Shown in pieces: positions 44,477-54,795 of a DNA stretch of 64,000 bases (the stretch's first letter is position 1; every line of letters begins with the position of its first letter). A program made the position numbers and the translations under genes. The notes under the pieces were generated by a model, which was not told the origin of the DNA, searched no databases, and was given only the letters and a program-made list of their open reading frames with translations. Location: positions 310,001 through 374,000 of the forward strand of contig BRON01000012.1 of NCBI GenBank assembly GCA_024345305.1. Reading direction: 5' to 3'. Source of the stretch: Mrakia gelida. Taxonomy: Eukaryota; Basidiomycota; Tremellomycetes; Cystofilobasidiales; Mrakiaceae.

Positions 44477-44816
44477 ATCGAGCTCTCTGTGCAGGTGAGT
44501 GAGTGAGGAGCGAGAGGAGGGAAACGACGCGTCGAGCGGAGAGCTGACTTTGGTTCGTTTCGTTCGTTTGTCCAGCAGTTGTTTCCTTTCGTATCTTCTT
44601 GTTTATTATCTATCTTTCTGCTTCTTGCTATCATCTTCGATTTTATCTCTCCTCTTTGCTTGCTGTTTCGTTTTCGCCTCGTTCGTTTCGTTTTGTCGAT
44701 CTCCTCCCTTCGCTTTTCGGTTTTGAATTCGCTCTTTGCTCCTCTTACTTTATCATGCTCTTGCCCCATCTCTCTCTCTCTCTCTCTCTCTCGTTCGTCG
44801 TGACATAGATCGTGCA
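44477..44816. other. Convergent spacer between helicase and NDUFAF3
   Basis: These 340 bp hold the 3' ends of two converging genes. A GTGAG...GAGCTGACTTTGG...CAG arrangement (about 44494-44577) looks like an intron in the helicase 3' untranslated region. T-rich DNA and a CT tract at about 44772-44793 follow. Confidence 0.4.
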
Positions 44817-45660
44817 TCATCGCTTCGTCAAGCTACCCAACTGACCCGTTGTCGCGACCTCCCTCGCGGCCTGCTTAGGCAAGAACTTCGCCGTCCGGAC
44901 ATCGACGTTCCTCATCGGCAAGAACGCAGCTGCTACGAGTCGACCTTCCTCCGCGAGCATGTTGTACAGCGAAGCGGCTGCTTTCTGTGCGAGAGAACGA
45001 AAAAGCGGGGTTAGAAAGGGAGGAGGGAGGAGGGGAGGGGAGGGGAGGAGATGGAGGGAGCAAGGGGAGATGGGACGAACCGTCGGCATCACGTCCATTT
45101 GGATCCCTAGTGAGGCGAGGTAAGTTCGGATCCAAGGTGGTGGAAGGAGGAGAGATGGGCCTGTGCCTAGGATGAGCATTTCTGCGACACGAAGTGGAGA
45201 AGGAAGGACGTTCTGGTTCAGCTCGAGCTCACACCTCCTCCTCCTCCCCCCTCCCTCCTTGTGGGTCTTTTGATTTTAGGTAGGTCCACTCACCCGGTCT
45301 CGGCCCAACAATCTCAAACACCCTAAACGCATCCTCATTGAACTCTCTCCAAGTCATCTCGTCCCCTTCTTCCGGGAGGTTGACGTTCCAAAGGAAGGGG
45401 TGTCCTCCGAGGAGGATGGAGGCTCCTCCGATGACTACTCCATCGGTGAGTTCGACGCCTGAGGAGGAGACGCTTGAGACGTGGACGGTTGAGGAGGAGG
45501 TGGGGGAGATGAAGTCTGAGTCGAGGCCGAAGGGTGGGGGTGAGGGGTCGAGGAGGTGAGGGAGGGAGGAGGTGAAGGAGCGATGGACTGGGAGATGGGA
45601 AGGGGAGGGTCGGAGGAGGGCGGAGGAGCGAAGGGTGAGGGAGAGGAGGGGTTTGAACAT
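44817..45660 (-). CDS. NDUFAF3: Mitochondrial complex I assembly factor NDUFAF3-like (Mth938/DUF498 domain)
   Basis: NDUFAF3 helps assemble the peripheral arm of complex I in mitochondria. The start MFKPLLSLTLRSSALLRPSP is Arg/Ser/Leu-rich without acidic residues, a good mitochondrial targeting sequence. The core matches the Mth938-like domain: SSTVHVSSVSSSGVELTDGV, IGGASILLGGHPFLWNVNLP, DAFRVFEIVGPR, EMLILGTGPSLLLPPPWIRT, YLASLGIQMDVMPT and the diagnostic KAAASLYNMLAEEGRLVAAA. The C-terminus ends GQLGSLTKR. Three exons. An upstream in-frame ATG exists at 45834, but the region between lacks targeting features, so the inner ATG is preferred. Confidence 0.9.
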
Positions 45661-45862
45661 GCTGGGATGAGGGGAGGGCGATGAGGAGAGGCTAAGAGAG
45701 TAGATGAGGATTTTTCGATCCGAGGATGGGAAGGAAGCTGGTCGTTGCGAGCCAGACGAAGAAGCGAAGCTCATCAAGATCGCTTTCGAGCTCACGCTCC
45801 TCCTTCCTTTGCGACCCCCACAACCGATTTTCACTCAACTCATCGTTCTCCTCTTTGCCACC

Positions 45863-47163
45863 ATGTCGGACTCTTCTCTCTCCTCTACCTTCCCCATCGA
45901 AATCATCCACGAAATCATCCGAAACTCGGACGTCGCAACGCTCGCGAGATGGTGTCTCGTTTCTCGAGCCTTCCTCGCCTTCGCTGGTCTTCTTCTTCAC
46001 GAGATCGTTACTCTCGCAAGACCTCAAGACGTCGTTCCGTTCTTCGAGAGACTCGTACGTGTCCCTTTCATTTCCTTGTCGTTCTCGTTTTGAGACGAAG
46101 ATCTGACCTGCTGTTGTGAGATGCAGAGACGAAACGCTCGAGCCCAACCCTCCTCCTCCACCTCGTCCCTCCTCTTCCCCTTCCTCTCCTCCGTCAAACG
46201 ACTCGAGATCCTCGCCCTTCCTTCCCAAAAGGAATACAGGAAGATCCTTCTCGATACTCTCGAAACCGAGGCTCTCTCCACGGACGTAGTCCTGGCCGTG
46301 AGCTGTTGGGGCGTGGCGACTTCGAAGGAGACGGTCGAGTTCTGGGTTCCAGCCCTCGTGCTCTGTCTCCAGCCAGTCAGGTACGAGGAGATGAACAGAC
46401 GAGGCCCGAAGCAGGATATCTGTGAGTCTAGAAAATTGCTTGCCCCCGAGGGTCAGAAGAAGCTCCGCTACATAAGCTCCTCGCTTTCTCCTTCCGTCGA
46501 ACAGACTTCGCCGGCGAGGTCCTCTCCCTCTATCGTAACAAGATCGCTCAACTTCAAGATCCTCCCATCCCAACATCCGTTTTCGCAGCAGCTTGCGCCG
46601 GGATCTACGACCGTCTCTCGGATTACGCGATGCTCCAGATGGAGCTCGACGATGGCTTCTTCTTTCAAGACGAGGCGATCTCGACGCTCTTGAACATGCT
46701 GCCGTTCCCCAATTTACGAGTTTTCCTCACCACGATCAAAGAGGAGGACTCGATCTGGAGATGCGACCACTCGGTTCTCGAGGATCATGCAGGAGAGTGG
46801 AAGGTTGTTCGAGATCTTGGGCGAGAAGACCCACGCGTCGTTACAGAGGTTGAAACGTCAGCTCCTCCTTTCCCCCCTCCCTGCTTCGATGAGTTCGTGC
46901 GCGAAAGGGACTGACGATGCATCTCCTCCATCCTTCTTTCCAGAGTCGGCGGAGAAAGTTTCTATCGTTCGAGAGCAGTGCGAACAGCTGGTCGCGACTT
47001 TGAGTAAGTCAGTTTCTCTCGCTTTCTCGCACGTCTCGCTCGAGCAGTCCCTCGCTCACCCATCGCGTCTCCATTTGCCTCTTCGCCTTCTGTAGAGAGC
47101 GTCGCAGATGGAGCTCAGGCATTGGTCTCGACGCTCAACAACCTTCGTATCGCCGAGGAATGA
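45863..47163 (+). CDS. F-box-like protein (family member 3)
   Basis: The start MSDSSLSSTF leads into PIEIIHEIIRNSDVATLARW and CLVSRAFLAFAGLLLHEIVT, an F-box-like motif nearly identical to the gene at 51018-52347. Exon 2 gives SSVKRLEILALPSQKEYRKI and VEFWVPALVLCLQPVRYEEM; later exons give GEVLSLYRNKIAQLQDPPIP, YAMLQMELDDGFFFQDEAIS and LPFPNLRVFLTTIKEED. A short helical tail, SAEKVSIVREQCEQLVATLK joined to SVADGAQALVSTLNNLRIAE, ends at the TGA 47161-47163. One junction (about 46850-46945) has no perfect canonical donor in the needed phase, so the model there is provisional. Likely role, as a SCF substrate adaptor, is inferred from the F-box only. Confidence 0.7.
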
Positions 47164-47567
47164 GTCGTTCGTTGCGTCCCTACCCGAACTCAAGGCTTGG
47201 AGTTCTCTCTTCCTCCCTGCACCCTGTCTATGCCTGAAGAGTATGACATGCCGTTCTCACAGTACCAACGTCCTTGACGCCGATCGAAGGAGGTTCGCGT
47301 CGAGAAGGCTTGTCGCACGACGCGTCGTGACACGACGCGAGTCGCTAGCCCTCGTCTGTCTTCCTTTCGGAACTCCCCCCTTCTGCGGATCCAAACTTGA
47401 TACGAGAGTTCGTAGGTACCAGCCTGGAGCTGCTAAGCGTCGACAGCTTCTCAACTCATGATAAATCCGACCTCTTCGTTGACGACCAAACGAGCTTCTC
47501 CTTTCGAATCGGACTCGCGCTTTCCTAATCTTGACGCTCACCATCTCCCTCCCCCTCCCCCTCGACG
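47164..47567. other. Intergenic region before LAG1
   Basis: Downstream of the F-box gene and upstream of LAG1. One ACGCGT copy lies near 47320 next to repeated CGACGCG/CACGACGCG pieces. No coding frame or RNA gene is supported. Confidence 0.35.
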
Positions 47568-50471
47568 ATGTCGACCCCTTCTTCCACCTCCGCCCCTGTC
47601 ACCCGACGACGTAGGAGTAGCTCAGCGGCCATAGCTCTCAATGCGATCCCGTACGCCCACTTTTTCGTTCTTGTTTACCATCGGCTCTGCTCGGGAAGGA
47701 GGGGGAGACGAAGGAAGTTGAGCTGACCTTCCCTCTCTCGTTTCCTTCTTTCCTCCCTCTTCTCTTTCGTTTGACTGTACGTCAAAGCAGGTCTATAGGG
47801 GGTTCGAACTCTCTTCCATCGGCGTCGGAACAGTCGTCTTCTCCTCTCTCTTCGTCGTCGGTCGTAGCTGAATCTAGGGAGGACAGGAAGAAGGAAGGAG
47901 GACAGGTTGGCGTTGGACAGTGGGACATCCCCTTCCTTAGATGGCTCAAGGATCCTCGTGAGTACACCTTTCTTTGTTATCGTGCTCCCTTTATACTACT
48001 CGATCCACTCGAGCTCGACTGGAGGTAGGGGAAGGGAATGGGAGGGAGGATGGGAGGGCGACGCACCGAGCACTCGGTCGGGCCTCGAGCTGAGCGAAGC
48101 TCGTCCTGCTCTTCCCTCCCCCTCCTGCTCTCGAGAACCCACCCCTACAACCTTTTCGAGGGAGGGATTACGCATCCTTCCTCCCGCTCAGCTCTCTGAT
48201 CGAGAGTTTTGAACGAGATTCAGGCTCGGTCAACGGAGGGAAGGAAGGAGAGTTGAGCTTGACTGACTCCTTCTCGCTCCCACCATCTTCCCTCCTCTTC
48301 CCCTCCCTTCCCCTCCTTTCTCCTTCTCCTTCGCGATCCCCGACATCCCCATTCGGTTCATCATCACAGTATCCACCTTCCTCGTTATCGCCAACATCGC
48401 AGCCATCTACCTGGCCACCTCAACCTTCGTGCCAGAGCAGGCTAGCTCCACCGAACCTTTCCTCTTCCTCTCCTACCCCGTCAAAGGTCGACCTGGCTTC
48501 TACACCAAGGGATCCAAGGTTAGTACCCCTCAGCTCCCGTTCACCCATCCCTCACCAGCACCACGCGATCTCGCGTCGAAAATCCCTCTCCAGGGAGCTC
48601 ATCTCTCCTTCCCCTCCTTCCCTCTCGACTTTCACGTTCACGTCCAGCTCTCCATGCCTTGACTCTCGAGCTGACCTCCTCCTCCTCCCCCGCTCCCTCT
48701 TCTTCCTCTCCCACTCTCAAAATAGGACATCGCCTTCCTCTCCTACTACTTCGTCTGCTGGTGGTTCCTTCGAGACGCCTGCTCTCGCCTCTTCCCCATC
48801 CTCGCTCGACGACTCGGAATCTCGAAACAAAACAAGATCGATCGGTTCACCGAGCAGGCTTACACCGCCGTCTACAGCAGTCTCTCCACCATCGCTGGGG
48901 TCTACGTGATGGTCAACCTGCCGACGAACTGGTACAAGACGTCAGCCTTCTTTGAACGTGAGTCCTCGTTCGCTGAGATCTGATCAAATCGCGGTCACGA
49001 AAGGGCTCGCTAGACCGAACGAGGGATGCTTACTTTCCTCCTCGCTCGCTGGTTCGATAGACTACGAGACTCAGTACCAGATGCCTGGACACCTCAAGGC
49101 GTACTATCTGCTGCAGAGGTGAGTTCGAGAGACGATTCTGGAGGACGGAAGGGCTGAAATGAGCTCGAGCTCGAAAGGAAGGAGGCCTCGCTTTGCCTGC
49201 CTCGGCCGCCGAGCACTCCAACGACGAGCTGTACTGACCTTCGCTCTTCTCTTCTCGCTCTTCTCAGTGCCTTCTGGACCCAACAGTTCTTGATCCTCGC
49301 TCTGCGGATGGAGGTCCGTCTTTTCCCTCTTCGGCTCGTCGCGTTTCTCCGACGACTCGTTTTTCCCGAGCTGACTCGCGTGCTTCTCCTTCTTCGCGCC
49401 GCACAGAAACCTCGAGATGACTACATGGAGCTTGCTTTCCACGTGAGTGATGCGATTCTTTCTCTTCGCAATACGTCTTGCAGCTCGAAGACTGACGCGT
49501 CGCGTTTCCCTCCTCGTTTCCTTCGTTCCAGCACGCCGTCACCGCCTACCTCATCTTCTGCTCCTACTTCATGAACCTCACTCTCATTGGAAACGCCATC
49601 GTGAGACTGCCTTCGTTTCTCTATCGCCCGTCGAAATCGATCCGCTGATCGTGTCCCTCCTCAGTTCCTCTCCATGGACATCAGCGACGCGTTCCTCGCC
49701 ATCGCCAAGTGCATCAACGTGAGCTCCAACTCTCTTCCTCGCTTCCTTCTTGTCTCTTCGACGACTGACCAACTCTTTCTCTCACTCCAGTACACCGAGC
49801 CCCCCGAAATCTACTCCTCCGTCGCCTTCGCCTCCTTCGTCGTCGTCTGGTCTTACTTCCGTCATTTCCTCAACCTCAAGATCCTGTGGAACGTGTGGGA
49901 CGATGTTAGTCCCTACTGTCGCTTTCTATTCTTCTCCTCGACTAGTTTCTGACGCTCGTCTCGTTCAGGTCAAGCGGATCGAACCTCAGTACCGAATCTG
50001 GGATCCGTCGAGAGAGCTGTTCGCTCCGAATTGGTGAGCTCGCCCTCGTTTCTCCCTCTTTCGCTCGTTGACGATCAGTGCTGACCTCGATTTGGTCGTT
50101 CATTAGGGTCGTGTGGCAGATCTTCACGCCCATCGCGCTGCTGCAGCTCGTGAACCTCTTCTGGTGAGCTCTCGACGTTCTCCTCGCCTCCCTTTCGTTT
50201 CTGACTCTTCCTCTCCCTTTTTTTCGACGCTTCACCAGGTACTGGAGGATCTGGATCATCCTGATAAAAGTGAGTTCATCTCTCCTCTCCCTCCCCTCTC
50301 TCACCACCTCCTCCCCTTCATCTCTCGTCTCGTCTCGTCTCGTCCCGCTGACCTTTCTTTCCCTCTTTCGCGCGTCTCCAGGCGATCCGAGGGATCAACA
50401 TCGTCGATGATCGAGAAGACGGAGAGGAGGACGAACCTCCTGCAGCTGCCGTAGCTGTGGACTCAAAGTAG
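47568..50471 (+). CDS. LAG1: Ceramide synthase LAG1/LAC1 (TLC domain)
   Basis: Ceramide synthase joins acyl-CoA to sphingoid bases in the endoplasmic reticulum. The start MSTPSSTSAPVTRRRRSSSA gives a basic, Ser-rich cytosolic leader. Membrane segments follow (FIITVSTFLVIANIAAIYLA, DIAFLSYYFVCWWFLRDACS, QAYTAVYSSLSTIAGVYVMV). YYLLQSAFWTQQFLILALRM, KPRDDYMELAFHHAVTAYLI and the Lag1 motif run with its HH pair, YFMNLTLIGNAIFLSMDISD and AFLAIAKCINY, identify the TLC catalytic region. Then WSYFRHFLNLKILWNVWDDV, QIFTPIALLQLVNLFWYWRI and an acidic C-terminus GEEDEPPAAAVAVDSK without a KKxx retrieval signal. About 12 exons and around 400 residues, normal for fungi. Confidence 0.94.
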
Positions 50472-51017
50472 ATCAGTCTTTCGTGTTTCGATTCTTCTTG
50501 GAGTTCCTCCGTTTGGGTTCGTTTGCTTTGGTCTTTTAAATTCGCACTCGCGTTCCAAGTTCGGTGATGCAGCGATTAGTCTACGAAGAGCAGTGGCTGT
50601 GGTTTGATGTATGTACGGATTGAGACTAGCCTGGGTTGGGAGAGGCGAGGTGAGGGGGAGGAAGAGGACGAGAGGGAGGAGGGAGAAGGGAGGAACGATC
50701 GCGACGCGTCAAGGACGTTGACTCCGTTCGTTCTTTCGCGAGGACGACTCTCGAAGAGCACGAAAGTAGAGCAAAGTTACCCTGGTCATAGTCCGACTCG
50801 CGAGGATATCTTCTCGGCAGATCTGAGAGAGCGCTTTGCGAACAAGCACTGACGCGACGAAGACGCGTCTTCTGGAGAACGAATTCGCTCTCGCTCGGAT
50901 TCTTCCACAGCGATCTCGAAGACACCACGACAGTCAAGAGAGGTCATGCAGAAAGTCGTCAAAAGCGATAACGAGACAGACAACACTCGTAGTCCCTCGT
51001 CCAACCCAGCTCGCCCG
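50472..51017. other. Convergent spacer between LAG1 and F-box gene
   Basis: There is no supported gene. Two ACGCGT copies (near 50704 and 50866) occur. Frames on both strands are short and without motifs. Confidence 0.35.
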
Positions 51018-52347
51018 TCAAAAGTTCTGCTCGCTCCCGCTTCGAGCTCGCTGCTCCAACTCGGATCTGAGCTTCGACCCGAGATCCTGACGTAGCTCGA
51101 GGATTGCTATCCGAAAGGAACCGAGAAGGAACAAGAACAAAGTAAAGAACGTGTCAGTCGTTCAGAGAGACTCAACGCGTCCGAAGCTACTGGGTGATCA
51201 GACGAGGACTCACACGCAGTGATGAGGCGATTCTGTTCAGTCTTAATCACATTGGAGGAGTGTGTAAACTCTGAGCCAGGGCGAAGGCAAGGTACCGAGC
51301 AAAGGGAAGAAGAAGAAGAAGAGAGAGTCTCAGCCACCGGACGAACATGGTCGAGAAGAGTCGAGGCGCGTCCGCGGAAGCGGAGATTGACTGACCTTCG
51401 AACTTGGACGCCTGGAGCTCAACATGGGTCTGAAGGTCTGAAGCAGAATCGAAAGTTTGCTCTACCGATCCTAGGATGGACTTTCCCTTGAACCACGCTC
51501 GAATCTCCTCGTGTCGGTCGACCAGCGAGCTCAGAAGGGCCGAGGAGACGAAATCGGGGACGAGGGTATAGGCTCGGTTGATGGCCAAATCGATGGTATT
51601 TTGGACCGAGGCCCAGCTGATGATCATTCGGTACAAGGTTCCCCAGAGGGCAGGGTCGTCGCCGGGTTGGATCTGCCTGGAGAGGTGGACGTAGCAGCGG
51701 AGAAGCTCGCCGGAGAGGTCTGTTGCGACGGACGGGTTCAAACGTCAGACAAAAGCAGAAAGAATAGCGAGAGCATAGAAGGAGTGGTTTGGTAGATATA
51801 CTGACATAAGCATTTCTCTTTTCCGAGCTCCTCGTACCTCTGGGGACGAAGTGGGATGAGAAGAGATGGGATCCAAACCTGGGTCATCCTCTGCTCAGTC
51901 TGTCCTTCCCAGCTGATTCCCAGCACCGGCACCTCCTGCGAGACGAGCGTGACGTGATTGGAGATAGCCGACGAGTCTTCTGGAGAAGGAAATGCGAGAA
52001 TATCGAGTCGTCTGAGGGAGGAGAGGAAGGGGAACGGAAGGGAGGAGGGGGTGGAGAGTTGAGCTTGTCCGTTGCTCTGCTGCATCAGAAAGCTCACAAG
52101 AACGTCAGATTGTCGTTTGAGAGAAATACAGGTGGGGGTAGGTAACGCAACTCACGAGCCTCTCGACGAACGGGATCACATCCTGAGATCTGGAGAGAGT
52201 GACGATCTCGTGAAGGAGAGGGCCAGCGAAGGCAAGGAAGGCTCGGGAGGTGAGAGACCATCTCGCGAGCGTCGCGACGTCCGAGTTTCGGATGATCTCG
52301 TGGATGATTTCGATGGGGAAGGTGGAAAGAAGAGAAGAGTCCGTCAT
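51018..52347 (-). CDS. F-box-like protein (family member 4)
   Basis: The start MTDSSLLSTF continues PIEIIHEIIRNSDVATLARW and SLTSRAFLAFAGPLLHEIVT, almost the same as the gene at 45863-47163. Exon 2: SSLRRLDILAFPSPEDSSAI and TQVWIPSLLIPLRPQRYEEL; then DLSGELLRCYVHLSRQIQPG, GTLYRMIISWASVQNTIDLA, VSSALLSSLVDRHEEIRAWF and FDSASDLQTHVELQASKFEG. The last two exons give HSSNVIKTEQNRLITA and SILELRQDLGSKLRSELEQR, ending SGSEQNF at 51018-51020; the GTGAGT donor and in-frame junction support this. Predicted SCF adaptor by its F-box-like N-terminus only. It is divergent from VPS24. Confidence 0.7.
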
Positions 52348-52718
52348 GGTGGTAGAGAGGAGAAGAGAAAGTTGAAGAGAAGGTCGAGGGTGGGAGTCAG
52401 AGGAGACGAAGGAAGGGAGGGTCGAAAGCTGAGCTCGACGAGAGGGAGAGGGCTGGAGAGCTCCCGCCTTGACGACGCTCTGTAGATATTTCGAAGTTCA
52501 GATTTCGCCTTGTGGTCAAACATAGATAGATATCTCAGATCCCCGGAAAAAATTCGAAATCCTCGTTATCTCCAGAGAAACGTGCTGCCTCCAACCTGAT
52601 CTTCCGAATCGAATCGGCTTCCTCCTCGACGAGCTCGTTTCGTTCGCTCTCAACTCCCTCCATCCTCACAGCAGACATCCTCCCACTCTCAACTTCATCT
52701 CAGCCCTCACCCTTCACC
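52348..52718. promoter_or_regulatory. Divergent promoter region F-box gene / VPS24
   Basis: 371 bp between two start codons pointing away from each other. Purine-rich on the left, pyrimidine-rich on the right. I see no specific site that I can name. Confidence 0.35.
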
Positions 52719-54266
52719 ATGTAAGCGGCTCCTACATGCTGTCGAGCTCACGGGCTCTCCATCCTCGTCGTTCGCAAGGGTCTCAAGCTGACCTCGCTCC
52801 CCTTCCCTCCTTCTCCTCTTCTCTCCCCCAGGAAATCCGTCCGAGACTTCCTGTACGGCAAACCTCCCGCTGAGCAGCTTCAAGAGTGGCAGAGGAAGGT
52901 CAAGAAGGAACAACGTACGCTAGATAAGGAGATCAGGGAGGTCAGTCCCTCTCAAGCTCAACCGTCCTCGTCACCTTCCCCCCTCCCTCGTTCCCTCCCT
53001 TCCCATCCTCGCTTCGTCCTCGTTTCTCCTCGTTTGCTCAAGCTGACTCTTCGCTCTTCGTTTTCTTCGTTTGCAGCTGGAGAGTGCTCGGTCGAAAGCT
53101 CGTTCTCAACTGAAGGCTCTCGCTCAGAAGAACGACGTCAAGAGTGCGAGGATGCTCGCGAAGGAGGTCGTCAGGAGTAACAAGCAGGTCGACAGGCTGC
53201 ACGTCAGTAAAGCCAGGTTGAGCAGCGTGGGGATGCAGTTGACACATCAATCAGGTGAGTTCTCGTCTGCTTCGTCCAGTTTGGGTGAGGATGAGGGAGG
53301 GAGAGGAGGTGGAAGGAAGGGAGGGAGGGAAGCGAGCTCGAGCTCGGATAAGCGAAGGGAGGGAATGACGACGAGCAGCTCTGCGTGAGCTGCTGAAAGT
53401 TGTTTGGAAGTCTAGAGGGAGTATAGTGCTCCCTCGTTAAGGACTCTCGAGGTTTATCAGGCTGGAGGCTCACACGTCGTCGTGTGGAACGAACCGAGGC
53501 ACAAGCGAGAGCTCACGGAATCGAGCTGACCTCCTTCCTTCTTCTTTCCCACTCTTCCTTCTTCGTCTCAGCCATGCTCAAGGTCACAGGATCCCTTCAG
53601 AAATCGACAGAAATCATGAAACTCTCCAACCAGCTCATCAAACTCCCAGAACTCTCGGCGGCGATGAGGCAGATGTCGATGGAGATGACCAAGGTGAGCT
53701 CGCCGTGCCTCTCCCTCCCTCCCTCCTCGCCTTTTTTTCGGACATCTCGCTCGAGGAGGTCTACCAACTCAGTAGACCTGCCTCGAGCTTTCGCTCGAGC
53801 GTTCCTTTCTCTGCTCTCTGGTGCGACGAGGCGACGAGAATGAACTCGACGTGTTGACTCTCCTCACGCGTCTCGCTTCTTCCCTTCTTCCTTCCCTCGC
53901 AGGCCGGAATCATGGAAGAGATGCTCGACGACACCCTCGAATCCCTAGACGAGGATGAGGACCTCGAGGAGGAAGCCGATGCGGAGGTCGACAAGGTTCT
54001 CTACGAGTTGACGGACGGGAAGCTTGGAGTGTTGGATTCGGGGTCGGTCGTTCCTGGTCTTCCGGTGAGTTCCAACGTCCCTTTCCTTCTTTTCGAGCGA
54101 AGGCCCGTGGGAGCGCGAAGGAATCCGAGTTGACTGACATCTCGTGCTTTCGCGCGTTTGGGATCGGGCTCTGCAGACGAAGGAACCAGCGAACGCGAAC
54201 GAGGAGGACGAGGAGAAGGAGATGCAGAGGATGCAGAGGGAGCTGCAGGATCTGTTGAGCAATTGA
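52719..54266 (+). CDS. VPS24: ESCRT-III subunit VPS24/CHMP3
   Basis: Vps24 is an ESCRT-III filament subunit for membrane scission at endosomes. The start codon is split: AT at 52719-52720, an intron 52721-52831, then GAAATCC, giving [20 protein letters not shown]. The helical core matches CHMP3: [100 protein letters not shown] and [39 protein letters not shown]. The C-terminus [14 protein letters not shown] is a MIM1-type helix for Vps4. Basic first half and acidic second half are as expected. The KxxSTEIMK and [11 protein letters not shown] segments point to Vps24 and not Vps2. Confidence 0.93.
52721..52831 (+). other. Intron splitting the VPS24 start codon
   Basis: The donor GTAAGC begins with the G that would complete ATG. 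The branch-like AAGCTGACC and the acceptor CCCCAG follow. Without splicing the ATG is directly followed by a TAA. Splicing joins AT to G, giving ATG AAA TCC in frame with VPS24. Confidence 0.8.
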
Positions 54267-54795
54267 TCGCTCTCAGTCCTACCTCGTCTGTCTACTTACC
54301 TTACTCTTCACGTTTTGGCACCCTTTCTCGTTGATTTGGGCTTTCTTGGATCTTTCTCGACTCACGCGTCTCGTTTTCGTTCTCGTTCACGACCATCTCT
54401 TTACGATTCCCTTGTACTTCCTAGTTGCTCACTCGCTCGCTCGCACAGTCTATAGAACATTCTCTTCTTCAGAGCGACGCATCCTGAGATAAAACTAGAT
54501 CTCAAGCAGGATAACCAGCGGGCTCGCCAGATGACTCAAGTGCTCGATTCGGCGAGGCTTTTTCTCCTCCAGCAAACCAGCTTGCTGTCCTCAAAAAGCC
54601 TTCAGACTCACGATGAACGCACTACTAGTACTCCAAAAAACCCACCAAAAAGTCCTCTCGCAAAAATTCCGCCTCGTCCGACGTCATCAAACGTGCCGGC
54701 TCCGGAAGAGGCAGTCCACCTTCGAAACCTCCTCGTCTCTCCGTCCTCCGACCGAGCATCGCCTCTCCTCCAAGGCTCACCATCCCAAAGCAACG
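54267..54795. other. Intergenic region VPS24-annexin
   Basis: No gene is supported. The first half is T/C-rich 3' DNA. Between 54600 and 54795 a frame on the plus strand is open but in a different frame from the annexin and without motifs. Confidence 0.35.
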
